Source: Pseudomonas sp. H1h (lineage in GTDB: Bacteria > Pseudomonadota > Gammaproteobacteria > Pseudomonadales > Pseudomonadaceae). From it: a stretch of 64,000 nt of DNA. The stretch lies in NCBI RefSeq assembly GCF_000633255.1, contig NZ_AYMJ01000031.1, positions 62,001 through 126,000 of the forward strand. The letters are read 5' to 3'. Below, one piece after another: positions 1-9,948 of this stretch. A model generated the notes under the pieces. It had not been told where the DNA came from. It did not search any database and saw nothing but the letters and a program-made list of their open reading frames with translations. Positions within the stretch are counted from its first letter, which is position 1. Every line of letters starts with the position of its first letter. The position numbers were made by a program, and so were the translations under genes.

Positions 1-835
1 CTGCCGAGGTGCGGAACTCGCTGAGCATCGAGAAAGCTTTGTCCTTGTCCACCGACAGACCGATATACCAGTTCACCGATGGCAGGCCCTTGATCGGCGT
101 GAAGCTGACGATGCGGGTCTTGCCATCGACAGTGATTTCACTGAAATCGCTGCTGATGCGCGGGGTGTCCTGCGGGTAGGCCTCTTTCAGCGACTTCATC
201 ACCAGCGCCTTGTCCGGGTGCACCAGGATCTTGCCGTCGGCGCTGACCAGGAACGCGTAACCCATGCCGGAAAAGTCGCGGGCGGTGAGGGTATCGACCA
301 GGGTTTGCAGACTCAGGTCGCCGCCGACCACGCCAACGCTCTGGCCGGCCTTTTTCGAAGCGGTGGCGATAGAGATGATCAACTGGCCGGTGGCGGCATC
401 GATGTACGGTTCGGTCAGCGTCGAGGCGCTGCTGCTCTCGGCGCCTTTGTACCAAGGGCGAACCCGAGGGTCGAAACCGTCCGGCATCTTCACGTCCGGA
501 CGGATGGTGAAGTGGCCGGTGGCATCGCCCAGGTAAGTGGCCATGAACGTCGAGGTCAGGGATTTCTGTTCCAGCAGGCTGGCGACGTTGGCCGGTTCCG
601 GATTGATGGCGATGTTCTGGGCGGCGTTCTCCACCAGCAGAATGCGCCCGTTGAGCCAGGTCTGAATGTTGTCGGCAGTGACTTCGCCCATCTCGTTGAG
701 ATAGTTGTTCAGGTCATCGCGGATCGCGTTGCGTTGCAGCCAGTCGTTGTACAGCGTGAACGAGGCGAAGGCGGCGATGACGATGAGGGCGGCGGCAAGC
801 AAAATTTTATGGCTGAAGCGCAGATTTTTGTTCAT
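1..835 (-). CDS. Methyl-accepting chemotaxis protein, amino-acid type dCACHE sensor (5' part only)
   Basis: This is the N-terminal 278 residues of an inner-membrane chemoreceptor; the gene runs off the left edge, so HAMP and signalling domains are not seen. It begins MNKNLRFSHK, has one membrane segment at about residues 9-27, and then a periplasmic double-Cache domain. The amino-acid binding signature of PctA-type receptors is visible: R126, W128, Y129, Y144 and D173, in the segment FDPRVRPWYK and the later GGDLSL. Position 121 is Phe where PctA has Tyr. By family it should sense L-amino acids and signal to CheA. A sigma-28 type promoter lies about 145 bp upstream. Which PctA/B/C-like paralogue it is cannot be told from this fragment. 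Confidence 0.9.
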   Translation of the reverse strand, partial: MNKNLRFSHKILLAAALIVIAAFASFTLYNDWLQRNAIRDDLNNYLNEMGEVTADNIQTWLNGRILLVENAAQNIAINPEPANVASLLEQKSLTSTFMATYLGDATGHFTIRPDVKMPDGFDPRVRPWYKGAESSSASTLTEPYIDAATGQLIISIATASKKAGQSVGVVGGDLSLQTLVDTLTARDFSGMGYAFLVSADGKILVHPDKALVMKSLKEAYPQDTPRISSDFSEITVDGKTRIVSFTPIKGLPSVNWYIGLSVDKDKAFSMLSEFRTSA

Positions 836-980
836 GGCTTGGGGTTCCGCTAAGGTCTTAATGTCCTGGGCGTGCTTTTATAAAGACGCGCAATATGGGC
901 AAGGGTGAAAACCAACTGATATTTCCGTCTCTCCTTAGGGAAATGTCCGACTCGACCTTTCGGTCGGGTACTCGCCTTGT

Positions 981-1007
981 TTATCGGCCATCGCGAATTA
1001 AAGATTA
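981..1007 (-). promoter_or_regulatory. Sigma-28 (FliA) promoter of the chemoreceptor gene
   Basis: Read on the minus strand the sequence is TAAT-N15-GCCGATAA. The -10 octamer (+ strand 981-988) matches the FliA consensus exactly, the spacer is exactly 15, and the -35 element (1004-1007) matches three of four bases of TAAA. Transcription would start near 972, giving a leader of about 137 nt. Motility-linked chemoreceptor genes are typical FliA targets. Confidence 0.75.
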
Positions 1008-1022
1008 ACCATAGGTGACAAA

Positions 1023-2510
1023 ATGCCTGACACATCGCAACTCGTTATCGGTGCCGATCTGGCGGGGCAACCGATTGCTCAGGCCATGCGCCTGGCGAAC
1101 CGGCACGGGCTGATCGCCGGCGCGACCGGAACCGGCAAGACAGTGACTTTGCAGCGCCTCGCCGAGGCGTTCAGTGACGCCGGGGTGGCAGTGTTCGCCG
1201 CTGACATCAAGGGTGACCTGTGCGGCCTCGGCGCTGCCGGCAATCCGCAGGGCAAGGTCGCCGAGCGCATCGCCGGGATGCCCTGGCTCGACTACAAACC
1301 GCAGGCTTATCCGGTGACGCTGTGGGACATTCACGGTGAGTCCGGTCATCCGTTGCGCACCACCTTGAGTGAAATGGGCCCGCTGCTGATCGGCAGCCTG
1401 CTGGAACTGACCGACAGTCAGCAGTCGGCGTTGTACGCGGCCTTTAAAGTGGCGGACCGCGAAGGCCTGCTGTTGCTGGACCTGAAAGACCTCAAGGCGT
1501 TGCTCAATCACCTCAAGGACAACCCGCAACTGCTCGGCGAAGACGCTGCATTGATGACCACCGGCTCCAGCCAGGCGCTGTTGCGACGGCTTGCGACCCT
1601 GGAACAGCAGGGCGCTGAAGCTTTGTTCGGTGAACCGGCGCTGCAACTGCAAGACATTCTGCAGCCGGCAGCTGACGGTCGTGGGCGCATTCATTTGCTT
1701 GATGCCAGTCGTCTGGTACACGAGGCGCCGAAGGTCTACGCGACGTTCCTGCTGTGGCTGTTGGCCGAACTGTTCGAGCAGTTGCCGGAGCGTGGCGATG
1801 CCGACAAGCCGCTGCTGGCGCTGTTTTTCGATGAAGCGCATTTGCTGTTCGGCGATACGCCCAAGGCGTTACAGGACCGGCTGGAACAAGTGGTGCGGCT
1901 GATTCGCTCGAAAGGCGTCGGCGTGTATTTCGTCACCCAATCGCCGGGCGACCTGCCGGATAACGTGCTGGCGCAGCTTGGCCTGCGGGTCCAGCACGGC
2001 TTGCGCGCGTTTACCGCCAAGGAACAGAAATCCCTGCGGGCGGTGGCCGATGGCTTCCGGCCGAATCCGGCGTTCGACACGTTGTCGGTATTGACGGAGC
2101 TGGGCATCGGCGAAGCGCTGGTCGGTACGTTGCAGGAAAAAGGCACGCCGGAGATGGTCCAGCGCGTGCTGGTGGCGCCGCCGCAATCGCGGATCGGGCC
2201 ATTGAGCGAAACCGAGCGCACGCTGCTGATCGCCGGCTCGCCGTTCAAGGGGCGTTATGACAAGCCGATCGATCGCGAGTCGGCGTATGAAATCCTGATG
2301 GGGCGTAAAGGCTTGGCGCCGGAGGCTGAAGCCCCCGTGGGCAAGCCGGCCGCCGAGGAGCCGAGCCTGGCCGACAGGGCAGGGGAATTCCTCGGCACCG
2401 CTGCCGGCCAAGCGCTGAAATCGGCCATGCGTCAGGCTGCCAATAATCTCGGCAAGCAATTGGTGCGCGGTTTGATGGGGTCGTTACTCGGTGGCAGCAA
2501 GCGCCGCTGA
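1023..2510 (+). CDS. yjgR: HerA/YjgR-family ATPase (DUF853)
   Basis: The product is a 495-residue cytoplasmic P-loop ATPase of the helicase HerA-like C-terminal family (DUF853, E. coli YjgR). Walker A is GATGTGKT at residues 33-40 and Walker B is FFDEAHLLF at about 268-276. A Gln-containing sensor segment (VYFVTQSP) follows. The C-terminal 70 residues are Ala/Gly-rich and end in a basic SKRR tail. The start gives an early Walker A as in relatives. The biochemical role is not established for this family; a DNA- or protein-translocating motor is inferred from the fold. It stands alone between the chemoreceptor and a REP pair. Confidence 0.88.
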   Translation: MPDTSQLVIGADLAGQPIAQAMRLANRHGLIAGATGTGKTVTLQRLAEAFSDAGVAVFAADIKGDLCGLGAAGNPQGKVAERIAGMPWLDYKPQAYPVTLWDIHGESGHPLRTTLSEMGPLLIGSLLELTDSQQSALYAAFKVADREGLLLLDLKDLKALLNHLKDNPQLLGEDAALMTTGSSQALLRRLATLEQQGAEALFGEPALQLQDILQPAADGRGRIHLLDASRLVHEAPKVYATFLLWLLAELFEQLPERGDADKPLLALFFDEAHLLFGDTPKALQDRLEQVVRLIRSKGVGVYFVTQSPGDLPDNVLAQLGLRVQHGLRAFTAKEQKSLRAVADGFRPNPAFDTLSVLTELGIGEALVGTLQEKGTPEMVQRVLVAPPQSRIGPLSETERTLLIAGSPFKGRYDKPIDRESAYEILMGRKGLAPEAEAPVGKPAAEEPSLADRAGEFLGTAAGQALKSAMRQAANNLGKQLVRGLMGSLLGGSKRR

Positions 2511-2533
2511 ATCGGGATGGATGGAGATTGAAA

Positions 2534-2623
2534 TGTGGGAGCGAGCCTGCTCGCGAAAGCGGTGTGTCATTCAACGTATAGGTCGTCTTACACACCCCGT
2601 TCGCGAGCAGGCTCGCTCCCACA
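2534..2623. repeat. REP pair (REPIN), GTGGGAGC family
   Basis: Two copies of a roughly 24-bp imperfect palindrome (left arm TGTGGGAGCGAGCCTGCTCG, right arm its reverse complement) face each other with a variable middle of about 40 bp. This is the classic head-on REPIN arrangement of the P. fluorescens group, normally mobilised by a RAYT transposase encoded elsewhere. It sits between the convergent yjgR and dciA genes and could act as a mRNA 3' hairpin. Confidence 0.9.
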
Positions 2624-2651
2624 TTAGAAATGCATTCACATTAGAGAGCTG

Positions 2652-3107
2652 TCAGGTCTTGTCTTTGGCGTGCGCCGCCAGGCGCTCAAGCGCTGCACGC
2701 AAACCCGGATCGCTGATCCCGTCGGCCGTCGACTGAATGGTCGCTGCCGCATCACTCGACAGATCCATCGTGTGCCCGGCAGCCCCGTGCTGCACGATCG
2801 GTGGTCGTACCGTGAATTTGATCCGCGTCAGGCTGGCGAATTCTTCGAACAGTTGCAGTTGCCGTTGCAGGCGTTTTTGCTGGTAGCGCAGGCGCGTGGC
2901 CCAATGGCCGTCAGTCACAACCAGTGACAGTTCGCCTTCACGCCACTTTGCCACATGGCAGTGCGCGCGAGCGGCAGGTTGCAGTTGGCTTTCGAGCAGG
3001 CGTTGCAGATGACCCAGGCGTTGGGCGTGGCCGAGGATGGCTTTTAGCGGCTTGGCTTCGCGAAGCAGAGCGGCGGGAGCTCTGGCTGTAAGCGGGCGAA
3101 ATGCCAT
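2652..3107 (-). CDS. dciA: DciA-family replicative helicase loader (DUF721)
   Basis: This 151-residue basic protein of the DUF721 family corresponds to DciA, the ancestral bacterial partner that loads DnaB helicase in species lacking DnaC. The start MAFRPLTAR is preferred over an in-frame upstream ATG at 3161, because the extra 18 residues (MISAFLLPWRF...) are hydrophobic and not family-like. The central part (WREGELSLVVTDGHWATRLR) matches the conserved KH-like core. Its position next to and divergent from secA is the same as PA4405/secA in P. aeruginosa. Functional assignment rests on family knowledge. Confidence 0.85.
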   Translation of the reverse strand: MAFRPLTARAPAALLREAKPLKAILGHAQRLGHLQRLLESQLQPAARAHCHVAKWREGELSLVVTDGHWATRLRYQQKRLQRQLQLFEEFASLTRIKFTVRPPIVQHGAAGHTMDLSSDAAATIQSTADGISDPGLRAALERLAAHAKDKT

Positions 3108-3415
3108 GATCGAACACCTGAAGTAACAGAATCGCCATGGTAGCAGAAAGGCCGAAATCACTCGCCCATTGCTTTTGCCCCCGCTTTACCCATTAAATCA
3201 ACGACTAACTTCTTCCTTGTATGACTTGAAGTTGAGCAAAACGCCCCTATTTTAAGTGAGCCCCGTCAAAGCGCAGTGCCAGCATCGTGGAATATCGCCA
3301 CTTTCCTCACTTCCGTTTCCGGGTAGAATGCTCGTTCGCATGCGGCCATGAGGGCTGCACGGGCGACGCTCACGGGGCCGCCCTCCATCCCTTTAGTGTG
3401 GAAGATCCTGCCGAT
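3108..3415. other. Intergenic control region between dciA and secA
   Basis: These 308 bases carry no supported gene. A reading frame open from 3287 runs into secA, but the 43 extra residues are not SecA-like. A possible -10 hexamer TAGAAT is at 3324-3329 with only a poor -35 match (CTTTCC). A weaker candidate is TTGAAG-N16-TATTTT further upstream. No hairpin or SecM-like arrest peptide was found. Confidence 0.5.
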
Positions 3416-6151
<2,736 letters not shown>

Positions 6152-6178
6152 ACCCCGTTTCAATCGCTGAAATACCCG

Positions 6179-6211
6179 CGCCGCGACCGGCTCCTGCCGT
6201 CGCGGCGTTTT
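6179..6211 (+). terminator. Rho-independent terminator of secA
   Basis: The perfect 9-bp stem CGCCGCGAC / GTCGCGGCG (6179-6187 and 6199-6207) has an 11-nt loop and is followed by TTTT, 28 bp after the secA stop. Confidence 0.85.
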
Positions 6212-6273
6212 GCCATTTAAACCACCGCCATCACTGTGAGCGGTGCTGACATCATTGAGTAAGGAGCGCATTC

Positions 6274-7491
6274 ATGGCTGTTGGTCTTGGTCCTTTGCCA
6301 ACGTTGCACCCGGTTGCCGGTTTTGAACTCGGTATCGCCTCGGCCGGCATCAAGCGCCCCGGGCGCAAGGATGTGGTAGTGATGCGCTGCGCCGAAGGTT
6401 CGACCGTGGCCGGCGTGTTCACGTTGAACGCCTTTTGTGCCGCTCCGGTGATCCTGGCGAAAAAACGTGTACAGAACGCCGTGCGTTACCTGCTAACCAA
6501 CACCGGCAACGCCAACGCCGGCACCGGTGAGCCAGGCCTGGCTGCCGCCGAGCGCACGACCGCGAAGCTGGCTGAACTGACGGGCGTCGATGCCAGCCAG
6601 ATTCTGCCTTACTCCACCGGCGTGATCGGCGAGCCACTGCCCGTCGAGAAGATCGAAGGCGCACTGCAAGCGGCTCTGGACGACCTGTCGGAAAACAACT
6701 GGGAAGCCGCCGCCACCGGCATCATGACCACCGACACCCTGCCCAAGGGTGCCAGCCGCCAGTTCCAGCATGACGGTGTGACCATCACCGTCACTGGTAT
6801 CAGCAAAGGTGCGGGCATGATCCGTCCGAACATGGCGACCATGCTCGGTTACATCGCCACTGACGCCAAGGTCTCCCGTGATGTGCTGCATAACCTGATG
6901 CTCGACGGCGCCAACAAGTCGTTCAACCGCATCACCATCGATGGCGACACCTCGACCAACGACTGCTGCATGCTGATTGCCACCGGCAAGGCTGCACTGC
7001 CGCAAATCACCCGCGCTGAAGGAGAGCTGTTCGCCAAGCTCAAGCAAGCGGTGTTCGAAGTGTGCATGGACGTGGCACAGGCGATCGTGCGTGACGGCGA
7101 AGGCGCGACCAAGTTCGTCACCGTTGAAGTGAATGGCGGCGGCAATCATCAGGAATGTCTGGACGTCGGCTACACCGTGGCGCACTCGCCGCTGATCAAG
7201 ACCGCGCTGTTCGCTTCCGACCCGAACTGGGGCCGCATTCTGGCTGCCGTTGGTCGTGCCGGCGTGCCGGATCTGGATGTGAGCAAGATCGACGTGTTCC
7301 TCGGCGACGTGTGCATCGCCAGCCGTGGCGCTCGTGCAGCGACCTACACTGAAGCGCAGGGCTCGGCAGTGATGCAGCAGGAAGAGATCACCATCCGCAT
7401 CGAACTGGGTCGTGGCGATTGCAGCGAAACCATCTGGACCACCGACCTGTCGCATGAATACGTGAAGATCAACGCCGAGTACCGCACCTGA
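6274..7491 (+). CDS. argJ: Bifunctional ornithine acetyltransferase / N-acetylglutamate synthase ArgJ
   Basis: The 405-residue enzyme moves the acetyl group from N-acetylornithine to glutamate in the cyclic arginine pathway, and may also use acetyl-CoA. The self-cleavage site is visible in RPNMATMLGYI, with the Ala188-Thr189 bond. Thr189 becomes the nucleophile of the beta chain. The oxyanion and substrate segments (STGVIGE, NCMLIATG-like) and the C-terminal DPNWGRI are present. An AAGGAG Shine-Dalgarno lies 8 bp before the ATG. The gene is monocistronic between the secA terminator and a REP pair. Confidence 0.96.
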   Translation: MAVGLGPLPTLHPVAGFELGIASAGIKRPGRKDVVVMRCAEGSTVAGVFTLNAFCAAPVILAKKRVQNAVRYLLTNTGNANAGTGEPGLAAAERTTAKLAELTGVDASQILPYSTGVIGEPLPVEKIEGALQAALDDLSENNWEAAATGIMTTDTLPKGASRQFQHDGVTITVTGISKGAGMIRPNMATMLGYIATDAKVSRDVLHNLMLDGANKSFNRITIDGDTSTNDCCMLIATGKAALPQITRAEGELFAKLKQAVFEVCMDVAQAIVRDGEGATKFVTVEVNGGGNHQECLDVGYTVAHSPLIKTALFASDPNWGRILAAVGRAGVPDLDVSKIDVFLGDVCIASRGARAATYTEAQGSAVMQQEEITIRIELGRGDCSETIWTTDLSHEYVKINAEYRT

Positions 7492-7510
7492 TCCAAGACC
7501 GAGTCGTGGC

Positions 7511-7604
7511 TTTCGCGAGCAGGCTCGCTCCCACACGGTTTTCTGCCGTACACACAGTTTGTGTGCACTGAAGATCCTATGTGGGAGCGAGCCTGCTCGC
7601 GAAG
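7511..7604. repeat. REP pair in outward orientation
   Basis: The arms are reversed relative to the usual REPIN: the copy ending GCTCCCACA comes first (7511-7534) and the copy beginning TGTGGGAGC second (from 7580). It lies between argJ and the GST gene. The right arm touches the region upstream of the GST start, so an upstream in-frame ATG at 7559 is REP sequence, not coding. Confidence 0.85.
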
Positions 7605-7663
7605 ACGGTGGTCCAGACACCGCAAGTCCCAACGCTTTTCCACTGACGAAAAGGCGCCACACC

Positions 7664-8296
7664 ATGTCCCTGCACCTGATCATCGGCGACAAACTGCTTT
7701 CCTCCTGGTCACTGCGTGCCGCACTGGCCGTTGAGCTGACCGGCGCACCCTACAGCGAAGAACTGATCAAGCTCGGCAAGCCCGATACCCGCGAACGGCT
7801 GCTCAAGCATTCGCCGACCGCCAAGGTACCGCTGCTGCAAACCGCACGCGGCACGATTGCCGACTCTCTGGCGATCGCCGAATACCTGGCCGAACAGTTC
7901 CCGTCCGAACAGCTCTGGCCGAGCGATCTTTTCGCTCGCGCCCAGGCCCGCTCTGCGTGCGCGCAGATGCACAGTGGTTTTTTCGCCATGCGCAATCACA
8001 TGCCGTTCAACCTGAGCCACGACGCGCCGCTCAACCCGGTGCCGCCGGAGGTCAAGGTCGATATCGAGCGCATGCTCGCGCTGTGGGCGGAATGCCGTGC
8101 CGTTGCCACTGAGCCGGGGCCATATCTGTTTGGTCGCGTGAGCCTGGCCGATGCGTTCTTCGCACCGATTGCCGTGCGTCTGCGTACCTATCAGGTGCAG
8201 TTGCCAGCCATCGATCAAGCTTATGTTGAAACCGTCTACCAATGGCCCGCCTTCAAGGCGTGGCAAAAGGCTGGACTGGAGGAGTTGAACCCGTGA
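7664..8296 (+). CDS. Glutathione S-transferase family protein
   Basis: This is a 210-residue cytosolic GST. The N-terminal thioredoxin-like domain has the serine-type glutathione site (GDKLLSSWSLR, about residues 8-18), the cis-proline motif KVPLL, and the glutathione gamma-glutamyl contact in ADSLAIAEYL. An all-helical C-terminal domain follows (about residues 90-205) and ends with the usual WPAFKAW segment. The start MSLHLII is chosen because the upstream extension is REP sequence. It overlaps the following Nudix gene by 4 bp, so the two are translationally coupled. The substrate is unknown; PA4401 occupies the same place in P. aeruginosa. Confidence 0.9.
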   Translation: MSLHLIIGDKLLSSWSLRAALAVELTGAPYSEELIKLGKPDTRERLLKHSPTAKVPLLQTARGTIADSLAIAEYLAEQFPSEQLWPSDLFARAQARSACAQMHSGFFAMRNHMPFNLSHDAPLNPVPPEVKVDIERMLALWAECRAVATEPGPYLFGRVSLADAFFAPIAVRLRTYQVQLPAIDQAYVETVYQWPAFKAWQKAGLEELNP

Positions 8297-9237
8297 AACG
8301 CGTACACGTCGCCGCCGCCGTCATTCGTGACGACAGTGGCAAGATACTGATTGCCCGCCGTGCCGACACTCAGCATCAGGGTGGTCTGTGGGAATTTCCC
8401 GGCGGCAAGGTCGAGGCTGACGAATCCGTCGAGCGCGCGCTGGCTCGCGAGCTTCAGGAAGAGTTGGGCATCGTCGTCGGTGCTGCTCGTCCGCTGATCA
8501 AGGTTCGCCATGACTACCCGGACAAGCAGGTGTTGCTGGATGTCTGGGAGGTGTCGAGCTTCAGTGGCGAACCGCACGGTGCCGAAGGTCAGCCACTGGC
8601 CTGGGTGACTGCGAAGGAGCTGGTGGGCTACGAATTTCCGGCTGCCAACCAGCCAATCGTTGCCGCCGCGCGTCTGCCCGGCGAATACCTGATCACCCCG
8701 GACGATCTGGAGACACCGGCCTTGTTGCGTGGCATCCAGAAGGCGATTGCCGGTGGGATCAAGCTGATCCAGTTGCGCGCGCCGAACGGCTATGACCCCA
8801 AATACCGCGACCTGGCGGTGGATGCGGTCGGCCTGTGTGCCGGCAAGGCGCAGTTGATGATCAAGGGGCCGTTCGAATGGCTCGGCGATTTCCCGTCGGC
8901 CGGTTGGCACATCACCTCGGCTCAGTTGCGTAAATACGCAGCGGCGGGGCGGCCTTTGCCGGCGGAGCGCTGGCTCGCGGCTTCGTGCCATAACGCCGAA
9001 GAACTGGCGCTGGCCGAACAGATGGGCGTGGATTTCGTCACCCTGTCGCCGGTACAGCCAACCTTGACCCACCCGAATGCGCAGCCGTTGGGCTGGGAGC
9101 AGGCGTCGACGTTGATCGAGGGCTTCAGCAAGCCGGTGTTTCTGCTCGGCGGGGTAGGCCCGGCGGAGCGGGAGAAGGCCTGGGGTGTTGGGGCGCAGGG
9201 TGTGGCGGGGATTCGGGCGTTCTGGCCAGAAGCTTGA
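8293..9237 (+). CDS. Nudix hydrolase (MutT-type) fused to a ThiE/TenI-like domain
   Basis: The 314-residue protein has two domains. Residues 1-130 form a MutT-like Nudix domain whose box is complete: G38, E44, R52-E53, E56-E57 and G59 in GGKVEADESVER...ARELQEELGI. Residues about 135-314 resemble thiamine-phosphate synthase/TenI barrels (LIQLRAP, DFVTLSPVQPTLTHP, LLGGVGP). The GTG start overlaps the GST stop (GTGA) and has a GGAGGAG ribosome site. The N-terminal half should sanitise oxidised nucleotides such as 8-oxo-dGTP. The role of the C-terminal barrel is not known. The same fusion occurs at PA4400. Confidence 0.9.
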   Translation: MKRVHVAAAVIRDDSGKILIARRADTQHQGGLWEFPGGKVEADESVERALARELQEELGIVVGAARPLIKVRHDYPDKQVLLDVWEVSSFSGEPHGAEGQPLAWVTAKELVGYEFPAANQPIVAAARLPGEYLITPDDLETPALLRGIQKAIAGGIKLIQLRAPNGYDPKYRDLAVDAVGLCAGKAQLMIKGPFEWLGDFPSAGWHITSAQLRKYAAAGRPLPAERWLAASCHNAEELALAEQMGVDFVTLSPVQPTLTHPNAQPLGWEQASTLIEGFSKPVFLLGGVGPAEREKAWGVGAQGVAGIRAFWPEA

Positions 9238-9261
9238 TTGTGTATTGAGGCTGACGGCCTC

Positions 9262-9344
9262 TTCGCGAGCAAGCCCGCTCCCACAGTTGATCGGGTTGCT
9301 TCAGTTGGACTGCAATCAACTGTGGCAGCGAGCCTGCTCGCGAA
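9262..9344. repeat. REP pair in outward orientation
   Basis: The first arm ends GCTCCCACAGTTGAT and the second begins ATCAACTGTGGCAGC, so the dyad here extends past the REP core by several bases. The second arm carries a GGCAGC variant in place of GGGAGC. It separates the convergent Nudix and adenosyltransferase genes. Confidence 0.8.
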
Positions 9345-9360
9345 GGCGTCTTGACCAGCG

Positions 9361-9945
9361 CTACACCTCTGAAGGTTTTGCCGCCGGCTGCCACAAAATC
9401 TCTGCAATCCCCTGCCGCCGCGCAATCAACCGCGCCGCCACAAACAGCAAATCCGACAACCGATTGATGTACGCCAGGCCAACCCCGGCCAATGGCTCTA
9501 TCGCGTTCAGATGCTGACAACGCCGTTCGGCACTGCGCGCCAGGCTGCGGCACACATGGGCCTGGGCGATCAGCATAGAGCCGCCGGGCAGAATGAAATT
9601 CTCCAGCGGCCCCAACTCCTCGTTCCACACATCGATTGCCGCTTCCAGGCGTTCGATTTCCGCTGTGTTCAGCGCCTGATATTCCGGCATTGCCAGCTCA
9701 CCGCCCAGATCGAACAAGCGATGCTGGCAGGGGGCGAGCACTTCAATCAGCTCATTCAACCCCGCAAACGCCTCACGCTCGGCGAGCAAACCGGCCAGCA
9801 GCACGCCGACCTGACTGTTCAGTGTATCGACTTCACCGATGGCTTCGATTCGCGGATGGTCCTTGGGCACGCGGCGGCCATCGCCCAGGCCGGTTTCGCC
9901 TTTGTCGCCGGTGCGGGTGTAAATCTTCGACAGGCGAAAGCCCAT
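9361..9945 (-). CDS. PduO-type cob(I)alamin adenosyltransferase
   Basis: The 194-residue enzyme transfers the adenosyl group of ATP to cob(I)alamin (or cobyrinate diamide) to make coenzyme B12. The ATP-binding signature TRTGDKGETGL is at residues 10-20, followed by the conserved RIEAIGEVDTLNS helix. The C-terminal RRCQ and YINRLSDLLFVAARL helices are typical of the trimeric PduO fold. The gene is only 3 bp downstream of the histidine kinase gene, so the two are likely co-transcribed. PA4399 has the same place and class. No other cobalamin gene is in the window. Confidence 0.92.
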   Translation of the reverse strand: MGFRLSKIYTRTGDKGETGLGDGRRVPKDHPRIEAIGEVDTLNSQVGVLLAGLLAEREAFAGLNELIEVLAPCQHRLFDLGGELAMPEYQALNTAEIERLEAAIDVWNEELGPLENFILPGGSMLIAQAHVCRSLARSAERRCQHLNAIEPLAGVGLAYINRLSDLLFVAARLIARRQGIAEILWQPAAKPSEV

Positions 9946-9948
9946 GGG

